Both the position numbers and the translations under genes were made by a program. From NCBI RefSeq assembly GCF_002251795.1, contig NZ_NOXU01000024.1, positions 62,001 to 126,000 on the forward strand: a stretch of 64,000 nucleotides of DNA. Direction: 5' to 3'. Shown in pieces: positions 27,832 through 36,759 of the stretch. Below the pieces are notes generated by a model. It saw only the letters and a program-made list of their open reading frames with translations, had not been told where the DNA came from and did not search any database. Within the stretch, counting starts at the first letter, position 1, and each line of letters starts with the position of its first letter. Source of the DNA: Niveispirillum lacus. Its GTDB lineage: Bacteria > Pseudomonadota > Alphaproteobacteria > Azospirillales > Azospirillaceae.

Positions 27832-29013
27832 CTATGCCCGACCCAATGGGCCCTGGCCATCAGGGCCTTGCCCCTCGTCATCCTCGTCCAGGCTATCGGG
27901 ATCGTCCTGATCGTCATCATCGTCCAGGAACATATCGTCCTCGTTCAGAAGGTCGGCCAAACTGAAACCGTCCTCCTCATCCTCTTCCACCTCGGTACTG
28001 TCGGTGATACCAACGACCGCACGCCGGATTTCCTGTTCCAGCATGGCCAGGGTGGATCGTTCCAGTTCGCCCCCGCGTGAGGATTGGGGGAAAGCAAAAC
28101 TGAAAAGAGCCACGGTGGTCTGCCCCTCAATAGCGGCGCCACGGAGCCACAGGAAGAAGCGCAATTTCTCCCCATCTTCTTCCCCGTCCGTCACAAACCG
28201 GGCGATCACCTCTCCATCAGGCAGCCATTCAATTGACCCCACACCCTCCCGTTCATCGGGTCCTTCGGCAAATTGCTCTGCCGTCTGGCGCAGGATGGCG
28301 CGGGCCAGAATTTCCGCATCGCTACCTTCATGTTCAAAACGATGCACAGCAACGCGCAGCGTCCCAGCGCCTTCCATGTCACGGTAGAACAGCGAGAGTT
28401 CGTCATCCTGAGCACTGTTCCAGTCCCAGGGAAGACGGAAACGCACACTGTCAGCATGCCAGACATTGCGCATCGTGACCCGTTGTACCGGGCCGTCCGA
28501 AATCGGGCCGGGGTTGAATTTGACGCGCGCAGCTTCTTCACCTAACCGGTCGATCAGATCGGACAGTTCGGGATCATCCGCACTTTCGTTTGGGACCAGC
28601 AGTTGCAGGGTAACGACGCGGACATGGTCTGGCGGCTGAAAATCCGCAACCTTCCAGACAAAAATCTGCCGGTCTGGTGGTTGGGCGACAGCATAGGCGA
28701 TCCAGTGCCGCTCATCGGTATCGGTGCCACTGTCGCCGGTTTCCATTGATGGCAGAATGCCGCGTGGCAGCACATTTTCACGATCCAGATACTGGATCGC
28801 TTCTTCCGCCCGCACACCATAGGGGTTGCGGTAGGTCACGACAGAGATCAGAAGATCAACCGGGTTATCACCCGGCGACTGGAAGGCGAGCCCCCCATCG
28901 TCGCGCGACAGACGCTGCCAGGTCGAGGGCACCCGCAGACTGGCCACGCCACCCCTTAGGGCAACGGGATTCCAGTCGGCGCTCGCCTCGCTGTCGTATG
29001 GTTCGTCTCTCAT
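27832..29013 (-). CDS. Protein of unknown function with two similar halves and an extremely acidic tail
   Basis: 393 residues from ATG 29013. The first half has LRVPSTWQRLSRDDGGLAFQSPG and the second FRLPWDWNSAQDDELSLFYRDMEG; both look like the beginning of the same beta-rich fold, reminiscent of DcrB/PsbP-like domains, though this is only by eye. The last 60 residues are dominated by Asp and Glu (EVEEDEEDG, FLDDDDDQDDPDSLDEDDE). There is no signal peptide. No clear Shine-Dalgarno precedes 29013, so the start is uncertain. It is divergent from the AlkB-like gene. Confidence 0.75.
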   Translation of the reverse strand: MRDEPYDSEASADWNPVALRGGVASLRVPSTWQRLSRDDGGLAFQSPGDNPVDLLISVVTYRNPYGVRAEEAIQYLDRENVLPRGILPSMETGDSGTDTDERHWIAYAVAQPPDRQIFVWKVADFQPPDHVRVVTLQLLVPNESADDPELSDLIDRLGEEAARVKFNPGPISDGPVQRVTMRNVWHADSVRFRLPWDWNSAQDDELSLFYRDMEGAGTLRVAVHRFEHEGSDAEILARAILRQTAEQFAEGPDEREGVGSIEWLPDGEVIARFVTDGEEDGEKLRFFLWLRGAAIEGQTTVALFSFAFPQSSRGGELERSTLAMLEQEIRRAVVGITDSTEVEEDEEDGFSLADLLNEDDMFLDDDDDQDDPDSLDEDDEGQGPDGQGPLGRA

Positions 29014-29129
29014 GAGAAGGAATCTAGGCGCGTTGTGTTCGGGAGTCCATGATTGGCGCGTGACACTGTCATGTCCTTGGCGCTTTTTGACATGGGCGCG
29101 ACCCGCAGGACACGAAAGGGAAGGCAATG

Positions 29130-29747
29130 ATGGCCGATAGCATGGGGTTCCGACTTTTGCCGGATCATCTGAACCGGGAAGACCAGCAGGCGCTGCTGGA
29201 TCTGGTCATGGCTCTGGCACAAGAGGCCCCCTTTACCCGCTACGTCATGCCGCGTACAGGCCGGCCCTTCTCGATTGACATGACCAACGCCGGAAGCCAA
29301 GGCTGGATCGCTGACCGTTCCGGCTACCGCTATTCACCGGTGCAACCGGTTACTGGACGGCCGTGGCCAGCGATCCCGGCCACACTGCTTGACCTCTGGC
29401 ACACACACACCGGTTATCCGCATGAACCCGAATGCTGCCTGATTAACCACTACCGAGGTGAAGGGGCCAGGCTGTCGCTGCACCGCGACGAGGATGAAGA
29501 GACGTTTGATGCCCCGATCCTGAACATCTCATTGGGCGATACAGCGGTTTTCCGTCTCGGAGGACCCAAACGCACCGATCCGACACGTTCCTTCCCCGTG
29601 ACCAGCGGTAGCATCATGATTTTTGCTGGCCCCTCGCGGCTTTTCTACCATGGGGTGGATCGGCTGCGGGTTGGGTCTTCCCAATTGTTGCCTGATGGCG
29701 GCCGCCTGAACCTGACCTTGCGCCGCGTTACCAGACCCACCCGCTGA
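29130..29747 (+). CDS. alkB: AlkB-like alpha-ketoglutarate-dependent dioxygenase
   Basis: 205 residues. SLHRDEDEE gives the HxD iron ligands, FYHGVDRL the distal His and RLNLTLRRVTR the 2-oxoglutarate-binding Arg; PECCLINHYRGEGARL is the usual preceding motif. AlkB removes methyl groups such as 1-methyladenine and 3-methylcytosine from DNA or RNA by oxidation. Two ATGs lie side by side (29127 and 29130); the second has better spacing from GGGAAGG. No ada or other alkylation genes are adjacent. It is immediately convergent with the next gene, with no bases between the stops. Confidence 0.9.
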   Translation: MADSMGFRLLPDHLNREDQQALLDLVMALAQEAPFTRYVMPRTGRPFSIDMTNAGSQGWIADRSGYRYSPVQPVTGRPWPAIPATLLDLWHTHTGYPHEPECCLINHYRGEGARLSLHRDEDEETFDAPILNISLGDTAVFRLGGPKRTDPTRSFPVTSGSIMIFAGPSRLFYHGVDRLRVGSSQLLPDGGRLNLTLRRVTRPTR

Positions 29748-30947
29748 TCAGCGCGACAGTTCCACCTTGCCGGGGCCCACATGATGGACCTTCGGCGTGC
29801 CCTCATGGCCGGCCAGGGAGACCCGGCCGGGACCGGTCATGAGCACACGCGGGTCCTTAGCCTTGCCATTAAATTCAACGGTACCGGGACCGGTGACACC
29901 TATCGCCATGCTATCAGCCTGCCCCCCACCGATGGTCAGGGTTCCAGGACCGGCAATCGCGGCCGCCAGATCACCCGCCAGCATCCCGACCTGAACATCG
30001 CCGGGGCCGGGCATCGACACGGAAAGCCCCTCAGCGGCCGACTCCATTTTTATGGCGCCATTGCCATTGAGTTCGATGGCCGCAGTTCCGACATGGCCCA
30101 GCCTGACCTCGCCATTACCGGAAAGCTGCAATCCCGCCAACCGCTTCACATCGCCGACGGACACAGTACCGGATTGTGTGATGCGCACCCGGACCGACTC
30201 GAGGTCACCTAGCTTCATTTCGCCATTGGCCAGTTCCAGCCGCGCCGGCGCACCAAGGTCACCATCCACGATCAACTCGCCCGTGAAATTATTCACCAGG
30301 AGCGGAGTGCCGCGCGGTATGGCGATATCCAGCGTTACGCTGGGTTCGCTTTGCGGCCCGGGGCCCGTGATCCACAGGACCCCATCATTCATGGAGATGT
30401 TATAGCGTTTGCGGCTGTTCTCGAGGCTGAACAAGATTTCCTTGGCATCATCAACGACCTTTATGCGGACGTCGCCCATCACGCCCGCCAGCCGCAGCCC
30501 GGCGGGCGCCTCAGCGGTGGCGGCCAGCCGGTTGGTGCCGTCCGCTGATATGGCGCGGTCCAGATACCGGATATCCGTGTCCCGACGGTTCCGCATGGTT
30601 TCGGCTTTGACAGTTGCCGCTTTGGCGGCGGCTTCGATCCGATCCGCAACGGAACGGCTGATCGCCCGCATATCAACGGCGCGGTCATCAGCGAACTCCA
30701 TACGCTGGGCGTTTTCTGCGACCCGTTCGGCCACACGGTCCCTGACCTCGGCGCTGATCCCCTCACTGCCAATTGACAGCGCGAGGCTTTTTTCCAGCTT
30801 ACTCAGATTTAAGGTCTTGTCGTCCGGGGCGTCTGTGATCAGCGACCATCCGACCGTGGTTGCCAGCACCAATACCGCCGCGATGCCGCCGATGGGAACA
30901 CCCGGTTTCAGTCGGGGGCGGGCAGACAGGGAGGAATGGCTGTGCAT
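29748..30947 (-). CDS. GIN-domain (DUF2807-like) beta-helix protein, membrane anchored
   Basis: 399 residues: a basic cytoplasmic N-terminus, one transmembrane helix (about 18-38, VPIGGIAAVLVLATTVGWS), a helical region to about 135, then a long beta-helix of short repeats rich in Gly and Asn (LQLSGNGEVRLGHVG, IELNGNGAIKMESAA, VSMPGPGDVQVGMLAG, AIAGPGTLTIGGG, GVTGPGTVEFNG, MTGPGRVSL). This pattern of G-N/P-G turns is that of putative head GIN/DUF2807 domains. It is probably exposed to the periplasm. Function unknown. Confidence 0.8.
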   Translation of the reverse strand: MHSHSSLSARPRLKPGVPIGGIAAVLVLATTVGWSLITDAPDDKTLNLSKLEKSLALSIGSEGISAEVRDRVAERVAENAQRMEFADDRAVDMRAISRSVADRIEAAAKAATVKAETMRNRRDTDIRYLDRAISADGTNRLAATAEAPAGLRLAGVMGDVRIKVVDDAKEILFSLENSRKRYNISMNDGVLWITGPGPQSEPSVTLDIAIPRGTPLLVNNFTGELIVDGDLGAPARLELANGEMKLGDLESVRVRITQSGTVSVGDVKRLAGLQLSGNGEVRLGHVGTAAIELNGNGAIKMESAAEGLSVSMPGPGDVQVGMLAGDLAAAIAGPGTLTIGGGQADSMAIGVTGPGTVEFNGKAKDPRVLMTGPGRVSLAGHEGTPKVHHVGPGKVELSR

Positions 30948-31198
30948 CAGGGGCCTCAGGCGCAGGTATCGTGTCGATTGGGCCCATCATAGCGCGCGGC
31001 ACAACTCTGTCTTCCGCCGTTTCCTGTCTGCAACAATTTTGGGGCCACCTGTTACAATGGGTCCGTCGGTGAACCCACGCAGCCACAAGTCCAATGGAAT
31101 GTCATAATACCTTCGACAACCCATTGTTTCCTACTTGTATGTCCAATATGTTCCCTACAACTCAGAACCTTCTCAAACAATAGGACAGACGGTTTCCA

Positions 31199-31573
31199 AT
31201 GGCCGCTAAGCGCCGTCCCCCAACAAACCCGGAAGATACTGCGCCTGAGTCGATGCGGGCTGTTTGCCGCAATGTCGTGGTCGCAGGGGCTCGAACCAGT
31301 GTGCGGATGGAACCGCTGCTGTGGGATTGCCTGACAGAGATCAGTGAGCGCGAATCACAGTCGGTGAATGATATTGTCACTATGATCGACGGACGTCGGG
31401 GCGACAGCGCACTGACAGCGGCGCTGCGCGTCTTCATCCTATCTTATTTTCGCACGGCCGCTGGCACATCGCCACCGCTGGCGGGTTTGGCCGAAGAACA
31501 GATACCGTTTGGCACCACGGCCGACTATTCCCGCACCTTTCGCAAGGCGTTAGAGATTTTCGACCAGGACTGA
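31199..31573 (+). CDS. Ribbon-helix-helix domain protein
   Basis: 124 residues. RNVVVAGARTSVRMEPLLWD resembles the beta-strand of an RHH_4 domain, followed by two helices (LTEISERESQSVNDIVTMID and SALTAALRVFILSYF). The C-terminal tail of about 40 residues is unassigned. Such proteins are small DNA-binding regulators or homologues of them. The upstream 250 bases (30948-31198) contain no other gene. It is convergent with the HAD phosphatase gene 7 bases away. Confidence 0.8.
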   Translation: MAAKRRPPTNPEDTAPESMRAVCRNVVVAGARTSVRMEPLLWDCLTEISERESQSVNDIVTMIDGRRGDSALTAALRVFILSYFRTAAGTSPPLAGLAEEQIPFGTTADYSRTFRKALEIFDQD

Positions 31574-31580
31574 TGGCTTT

Positions 31581-32465
31581 TTATGCCCAGCGAAGCCCTG
31601 CCGCTGCCCAGGTCGGGCGGTGCGCGCTGCGAGAGAGAAGGTCGGCCAGATTTTCCGGCCCCGGCAGCACGCCCAACGGAGTGCCCAGTTCCTCACGATG
31701 GATACCGCCTGTGATCAACAGACTGTCGATGCCAGCAGCATTGGCCCCTGCCACGTCAGTTCGCAAACTGTCCCCAACAGCCAGGATGCGCGATGGGGCG
31801 ATGCCGCCGAGCAGTTCGAAACAGCGGCGATAGACCGGTGCGTGGGGCTTGCCGTGGTAGCGGACATCGCCGCCCAGCGTCTCATAGTGGCGGGCTAGTT
31901 CCCCCGCACAGATCACCAGTTCCTGGTCAATGACCACAACCAAATCCGGATTGGCACAGAGCATGGGCAACCCCCGGTCCAGACAACGACGCAGGATCGG
32001 GGCATAATCATCCAGCGTCTCTTCATAGGCATCAATACCAGTATTGATAACAAAATCCGCATCCTCGGGACTGTCCACCCGGAAGCGGTTCTTCAAGCTG
32101 TCATAGACATCATTGTCGCGCGGTGGACCAATATGGAACAGCTTAGGACCCAGGGCCGCATGCCATTCATCATTCCGATCACGCAGGGCCTCGAAACTGG
32201 CTTCCCCTGACGTGTAGAGCGCATCGTACAGATCGGGCCCCACACCCATTCCGCTCAATTTTGCCGCAGCCGCAGCGATCCGCCGTGGTGCATTCGACAA
32301 CAGGCAGACACGCTTCCCAAGGCGGCGCAGGATGGAAAGGCATTCCACCACCCCCTCATAGGGCCTCACCCCGTCATGCACAACACCCCACAGGTCCAGG
32401 ATGAAGCCGTCATAACGGTCAGCGATATTGGCCAGGCCGGAGATCAATGGGACAGGCGCAGTCAT
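31581..32465 (-). CDS. HAD-superfamily (NagD-like, TIGR01459 type) phosphatase
   Basis: 294 residues from ATG 32465. Motif I is FILDLWGVVHDG, motif II CLLSNAPRR, the motif III region HGKPHAPVYRR and motif IV LAVGDSLRTDVAGANAAGID. The DLWGV form in place of NagD DLDGV is characteristic of this alphaproteobacterial subfamily. It should hydrolyse a phosphate monoester in the cytoplasm, but the natural substrate is not known. An in-frame TTG at 32492 is the alternative start. Confidence 0.88.
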   Translation of the reverse strand: MTAPVPLISGLANIADRYDGFILDLWGVVHDGVRPYEGVVECLSILRRLGKRVCLLSNAPRRIAAAAAKLSGMGVGPDLYDALYTSGEASFEALRDRNDEWHAALGPKLFHIGPPRDNDVYDSLKNRFRVDSPEDADFVINTGIDAYEETLDDYAPILRRCLDRGLPMLCANPDLVVVIDQELVICAGELARHYETLGGDVRYHGKPHAPVYRRCFELLGGIAPSRILAVGDSLRTDVAGANAAGIDSLLITGGIHREELGTPLGVLPGPENLADLLSRSAHRPTWAAAGLRWA

Positions 32466-32725
32466 GGCAGGATGTTTCCGGTATCGATGCAACCGGTTCC
32501 AAGGTGGCGGCCTCGTTCTGGCAGGGCAAGATCGGGCAAGGCATGGCTGCCGTGCCCGACAAAGGCAGGGAATGGGTTCAAGCCGATATGGTCATACACC
32601 CCATGATCCGCGCCGACACGCCGGCCATCGGTGATCTCAGGCGGGTTTATGTCCTTCTGTTTCTCCCCAATGCCGCAAACCCACCCGTGTGGGGCCAAGT
32701 CGTTGCGTCAGAGGCCGGCCAAAAA
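32466..32725. other. Intergenic region with no supported gene
   Basis: 260 bases between two minus-strand genes. Open frames exist on both strands (plus 32447-32830, minus 32462-32698), but they overlap neighbouring genes or lack a ribosome binding site, and neither translation resembles a known family. A decayed gene remains possible. Confidence 0.35.
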
Positions 32726-33217
32726 TCAGAACAGGTCGTCGATCTCACTCTGGTCCATGGTCACAGCCGGGTTGTGATCCTGGACCGATCCATGGACAAT
32801 CGCACTGCCACGATCAACCAGTTCCTGTAACCGCCGCCAGTAATCACCGGCAGTGAAACCCAGCATGTCCGGATCGTCGCGCATGGCGGACAAGGTTGCC
32901 ACTGCTTCGACAATAAGGCTGTTCATGTCATTGATGGTTTCATCAAACGGCACGCGATACTCGGGCGGCACATGGTCAAATGCCTCGATGGCAATCGGGG
33001 CAAAGGCCAGGCCGCTATCCTCGAAATGCTGACGATAGGTCTTGGGTGTCCAGGCGACAATCTCATCCAGCATTTCCGGCATGTCGCTCACCATCGACAG
33101 CAACATGATTACTTCATTGAAATGATTGAAGTAATCTGTCGACAACAGCGTTCTGTCATCGATGGTCGTGTTACGGACAAGTTGGCGATAATGGTCGATC
33201 ATGGACGTATCTTGCAT
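32726..33217 (-). CDS. Hypothetical acidic protein
   Basis: 163 residues from ATG 33217, chosen because GGAGA lies 7 bases upstream and the protein then starts MQDTSMIDHYRQLVRNTTID. It is helical, acidic and without signal or membrane segments, with WTPKTYRQHFEDSGLAFAPI in the middle and a C-terminus ending SEIDDLF. The conserved look and good codon use support a real gene. Family not recognised. Confidence 0.75.
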   Translation of the reverse strand: MQDTSMIDHYRQLVRNTTIDDRTLLSTDYFNHFNEVIMLLSMVSDMPEMLDEIVAWTPKTYRQHFEDSGLAFAPIAIEAFDHVPPEYRVPFDETINDMNSLIVEAVATLSAMRDDPDMLGFTAGDYWRRLQELVDRGSAIVHGSVQDHNPAVTMDQSEIDDLF

Positions 33218-33350
33218 GGCATGGTCTCCATACCACAATGTTCAGGAACAATACCCTTAAAATTGCATCTACCTTGTCTTCACCAAACGCGACTCTGTTT
33301 CCGTACGGCAATAATCTGATATCGCAATGGCTTGCGAAAGAGAATGTAAC

Positions 33351-34226
33351 CTATCCTTCGGCGCCGCTTGCTGCCCGGCGCAATATCTCTGCTGGCGATA
33401 CACCTTGTGCGCGCAGTGTGCGGATGCCAGTGGCCCCATCCCGCTTGGAAAGACGTTCCCCTCTCGCATTCAGCAACAGGCCATGATGGTGGTAGTCCGG
33501 CACCGGTAATCCCAGCAACGCCTGCAACAGTCGGTGAACATGGGTAGCATGGAAGAGGTCTTCCCCGCGTGTGACCAATGTCACCCCTTGGATCGCGTCA
33601 TCCACCGTAACCGAGAGGTGGTAACTTGTGCGCACGTCACGCCGTGCCAATACGATATCACCCAGCAGTCCAGTATCGGCGGTGATCGTCCCTCGGCCGC
33701 GATCATGCCAGGATAGTGGGCCAGTCAGCGTCGTTGCCTTGCGCACATCCAGCCGGATGGCGTGCGGTTCCCCGGCAGCAACGCGCGCTGCTGCAACATC
33801 TGGGGGCAGATGGCGGCAGTTACCCGGATAGAGCGGCCCTTCCGGCCCCATAGCGACAAGGTGCGGGGCATTACCGGCCTGTGCGATCTCGGCGGTGATC
33901 TCCTTGCGTGAACAAAAGCAGGGATAGGTCACGTGCCGTGCGGCCAAGGTTACCAGCGCCGCTGCGTAATCATCCATATGCTCCGACTGGCGCCGGACGG
34001 GTTCGTCCCAACGAAAACCCAACCAGGCGAGGTCCTCCTTCAACATTACCTCATACTCAGGCCGGCACCGGTTGGGGTCGATATCCTCTATCCGCAGTAG
34101 AAACCGCCCGTTCCCCTGCTTGGCTGCATTCACAGCAAACAGGCAGGAATGAACATGACCCAGATGCAGGAAACCCGTCGGGCTGGGGGCGAATCGGCTT
34201 GTGACTGGGCGGGCGTCGTCAGGCAT
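33351..34226 (-). CDS. gluQ: Glutamyl-Q tRNA(Asp) synthetase
   Basis: 291 residues: a shortened class I glutamyl-tRNA synthetase consisting of the catalytic domain only. The HIGH-type motif is RFAPSPTGFLHLGH, the zinc region has YPCFCSRKEI with later Tyr/Cys ligands (PLYPGNCRHL), and the KMSKS-type motif is GERLSKRDGATG. Lack of the anticodon-binding domain identifies GluQRS, which attaches Glu to queuosine of tRNA-Asp. It is divergent from the HNH endonuclease gene. Confidence 0.92.
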   Translation of the reverse strand: MPDDARPVTSRFAPSPTGFLHLGHVHSCLFAVNAAKQGNGRFLLRIEDIDPNRCRPEYEVMLKEDLAWLGFRWDEPVRRQSEHMDDYAAALVTLAARHVTYPCFCSRKEITAEIAQAGNAPHLVAMGPEGPLYPGNCRHLPPDVAAARVAAGEPHAIRLDVRKATTLTGPLSWHDRGRGTITADTGLLGDIVLARRDVRTSYHLSVTVDDAIQGVTLVTRGEDLFHATHVHRLLQALLGLPVPDYHHHGLLLNARGERLSKRDGATGIRTLRAQGVSPAEILRRAASGAEG

Positions 34227-34540
34227 GCATCAATATCGGCGGGAGGGGGGATAGCCCTGGTCTGACGACATATACCCCCAACGGGTGGCGGGTAACAAGC
34301 TGAACGACCACAAGAGCTTGCGTGTCGCTTGTGTTGCAGATGCGTGATAATTGCGTCGACGGCGGGTCGTGCGGGTTGCCAGACGGGGTCGGCCCGTTAT
34401 ATCAAAGTGACCGACGTTTCGGCCTGCCGCCAACCTGTCCGCCATCCCGATGCCAGTGGCCCCTGACCGGGCCGCCGGGTGGAAGAAGGCGGGGCTTCGG
34501 AGGTCGGGAACACCGACGGAACGGCGCTTGGGGGTGCAAC
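34227..34540. other. Intergenic region between gluQ and the HNH gene
   Basis: 314 bases. The HNH frame is open through part of it, but the translation (Arg/Pro/Gly-rich) does not look like protein. Promoters for both divergent genes should be here; I see no clear operator or hairpin. Confidence 0.4.
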
Positions 34541-35194
34541 TTGTCACCACCTTTTGATGGGTGTCCTGCCTTGGTGCTGAATGCGGATTTTCGTCCGCTC
34601 AGCTATTTCCCGCTCTCGCTCTGGTCATGGCAAGATGCGGTCAAGGCCGTATTTCTGGACCGCGTGAACATCGTCTCCCATTATGACCGGATCGTGCGGT
34701 CACCACAGTTGTCGATCCGGCTGCCCAGCGTGATCAGCCTGAAAGAATATGTGCCGGCCACCCGCCGGCCGGCTTTCACCCGGTTCAATGTTTTTCTGCG
34801 GGATCGGTTTACCTGCCAATATTGCGGACGCTGGTTTCCCACCCACGAATTGACCTTCGATCACGTCATCCCGCGCTGCCGCGGGGGGCGGACCAGTTGG
34901 GACAATGTCGTAACCTCCTGTTCCGCCTGCAATCTGGCAAAAGGCAGCCGACTGCCCAATCAATGTGGCATGCACCCCATGCAGGAACCATTCGCGCCTA
35001 CGGCTTATGAGCTACAGGAAAATGGGCGTAACTTTCCGCCTACCTTCCTGCATGACAGTTGGCGCGATTTCCTGTCCTATGATGACCTTGCGGATGAAGT
35101 CGCGGCCGATCCGGGTGAAGATCTGCCTGGTGCCGCTTTCCCGGCATCGATGACCAGCGCCGAATACTGGGGGGCGGAACTGGAGCAGGGGTAA
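34541..35194 (+). CDS. HNH endonuclease
   Basis: 217 residues when started at TTG 34541, which has GGGGGTG five bases upstream. The start gives LSPPFDGCPALVLNADFRPL, close to the usual family beginning. The domain core shows FTCQYCGRWFPTHELTFDHV and IPRCRGGRTSWDNVVTSCSACN: the Cys pairs hold a zinc, and D-H with the later N forms the HNH active site. This compact single-domain type is widespread in alphaproteobacterial chromosomes and may act in DNA repair or processing; it need not be mobile. An ATG at 34322 would add about 70 unlikely residues. Confidence 0.87.
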   Translation: MSPPFDGCPALVLNADFRPLSYFPLSLWSWQDAVKAVFLDRVNIVSHYDRIVRSPQLSIRLPSVISLKEYVPATRRPAFTRFNVFLRDRFTCQYCGRWFPTHELTFDHVIPRCRGGRTSWDNVVTSCSACNLAKGSRLPNQCGMHPMQEPFAPTAYELQENGRNFPPTFLHDSWRDFLSYDDLADEVAADPGEDLPGAAFPASMTSAEYWGAELEQG

Positions 35195-35235
35195 TCGGCG
35201 TTACCCCCATCTGGTTCCCCACCCATCATTGGCTG

Positions 35236-35775
35236 CTATTGGCTGTTGCCAGTGTCACCCGTGCGGGCGCGGTAAGCGCGCAGTTGCACATTGAAACGCT
35301 CGGCAAAAATCTGCATCGCGGAATAAGTCAGATCATACTGCTGGATAAGAGCCAGGTATTCGCGCGCGGTGATACGGTCTAGCGATGCTTTGACCAGCTT
35401 GTCCAGGCAGGCGTTGAAGGCCTCTGATTGGCTGACATAGGCCTTCACCGCGATCTGGGCGTCGCGCATTTCCTGTTCCGTGGCCGTCTTGCCGTCAGGC
35501 AGTTTGCCTGGGACCTTTGGCCGGGTGCAGCCGGAGTTGGCGGCCGCCGCTGCGGCCGCCTTGGCCTGGGCTTCCTGCTGCTTGGCTACATCACCAATGG
35601 TGGGCAGGTTTCCGGCTGCTGGCAGTTGAATGGCCGGGCCCTGCTGTTCCGCCTGCCGGGCGATATCGCCAAGGGTTGGGCCTACGGGTCTGGCATTATC
35701 CTGGGTGGCTGCCAATGCGGTCGAAGCGCTGACAGCGAGGGTAGCGGCGAAGAGTGAACGGATCAGCAAGGACAT
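35236..35775 (-). CDS. Secreted or periplasmic hypothetical protein
   Basis: 179 residues from ATG 35775. A typical signal peptide (MSLLIRSLFAATLAVSASTALAA) is followed by a region rich in Ala/Gln with two copies of a short motif (TLGDIARQAEQQGP and TIGDVAKQQEAQAK), then a helical domain with two Cys residues that could form a disulfide (NSGCTRPK, FNACLDKL). Function unknown. It is divergent from murI. Confidence 0.78.
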   Translation of the reverse strand: MSLLIRSLFAATLAVSASTALAATQDNARPVGPTLGDIARQAEQQGPAIQLPAAGNLPTIGDVAKQQEAQAKAAAAAAANSGCTRPKVPGKLPDGKTATEQEMRDAQIAVKAYVSQSEAFNACLDKLVKASLDRITAREYLALIQQYDLTYSAMQIFAERFNVQLRAYRARTGDTGNSQ

Positions 35776-35922
35776 GGGACAGCGAATGCTCCAACGCGGG
35801 ACCAACCGGTACGGTCGCGGAGTTAGGCACAGCGCGCGCCAGCATGCAAGCAGGTGAAATGCCCTTCCATCGCCGCAAACAAGTGGTAAAGAGCGGTGAC
35901 AGGCTTCGGGGGTGGTTTTGCA

Positions 35923-36759
35923 ATGATCGGTGCGTTCGATTCGGGTCATGGCGGGCTGACGGTGCTGCGCGCCCTGCATCAGCACCTGCCCACACATGAC
36001 TTTCTTTACCTGGGTGACCACGCCGACGCCCCGTATGGCGACCGCACGCCAGACGAAATCTATGACCTGACCCTCGCCGGTGTGTCGCGACTGTTCGACC
36101 GGGGGGCGCGGCTGGTGATCCTGGCCTGCAATACCGCGTCAGCCGTGGCTTTGCGCCGGTTGCAGCAGACCTGGCTGGACCAGGCTTGGCCTGGGCGCCG
36201 GGTGCTGGGTGTGCTGGTTCCCATGGTGGAGGCGGTGACGGGTGTGCCCTGGATGGCCGATGTGGCGACGGGCCGCCAGGTCGGCGATGCCCGGACCATT
36301 GGTATCTTCGCCACCAGCCGTACAGTCGACAGCCGGGCCTACCCGCGCGAGATCGCAGCACGGGCACCAGAGATCAGGGTGGTACAACAGGCCTGTCCGG
36401 ACCTGGTCCCGCTGATTGAACTGGGGGCGTCGCATCGCCAATTGGCGGCGGCGGTTCGCCGCTACACCGATGCGTTGATGATCCGTCTCGAAGGGGTAGC
36501 GCCACAGGCCGTGATGTTGGGCTGCACCCATTACCCTCTGGTGGCGGACCTTTTCGCGGCGTCCCTCCCAGCAGGTGTGGAAGTTCTGTCACAGCCGGAC
36601 CTGACGGCCAAAAGCCTGTCTGCTTATTTGCAGCGCCACCCAGAATTCGACCAGCCGGGGCAAGGGCAAGTGAGGTTCATGACTACCGGTGATGCTGTCC
36701 GCATCACCGACCTTGCCACCCGTTTCTTCGGCAAGCCCGCCCAGTTCACCAAGGTTTGA
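35923..36759 (+). CDS. murI: Glutamate racemase
   Basis: 278 residues from ATG 35923. IGAFDSGHGGLTVLRAL gives the first acidic motif, DHADAPYGDRTPDEI the substrate loop, and the two catalytic Cys are in ILACNTASA (Cys69) and MLGCTHYPLV. MurI makes D-glutamate for peptidoglycan in the cytoplasm. The frame continues upstream to a GTG at 35896, but the conserved N-terminus starts here. Its stop is directly followed by the stop of the convergent gene, with no base between. Confidence 0.9.
   Translation: MIGAFDSGHGGLTVLRALHQHLPTHDFLYLGDHADAPYGDRTPDEIYDLTLAGVSRLFDRGARLVILACNTASAVALRRLQQTWLDQAWPGRRVLGVLVPMVEAVTGVPWMADVATGRQVGDARTIGIFATSRTVDSRAYPREIAARAPEIRVVQQACPDLVPLIELGASHRQLAAAVRRYTDALMIRLEGVAPQAVMLGCTHYPLVADLFAASLPAGVEVLSQPDLTAKSLSAYLQRHPEFDQPGQGQVRFMTTGDAVRITDLATRFFGKPAQFTKV

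Noticed and set aside
32447-32830. 127-residue plus-strand frame between the HAD phosphatase and the hypothetical gene
   Set aside because: It overlaps the better-supported minus-strand gene and has no ribosome binding site or family match.
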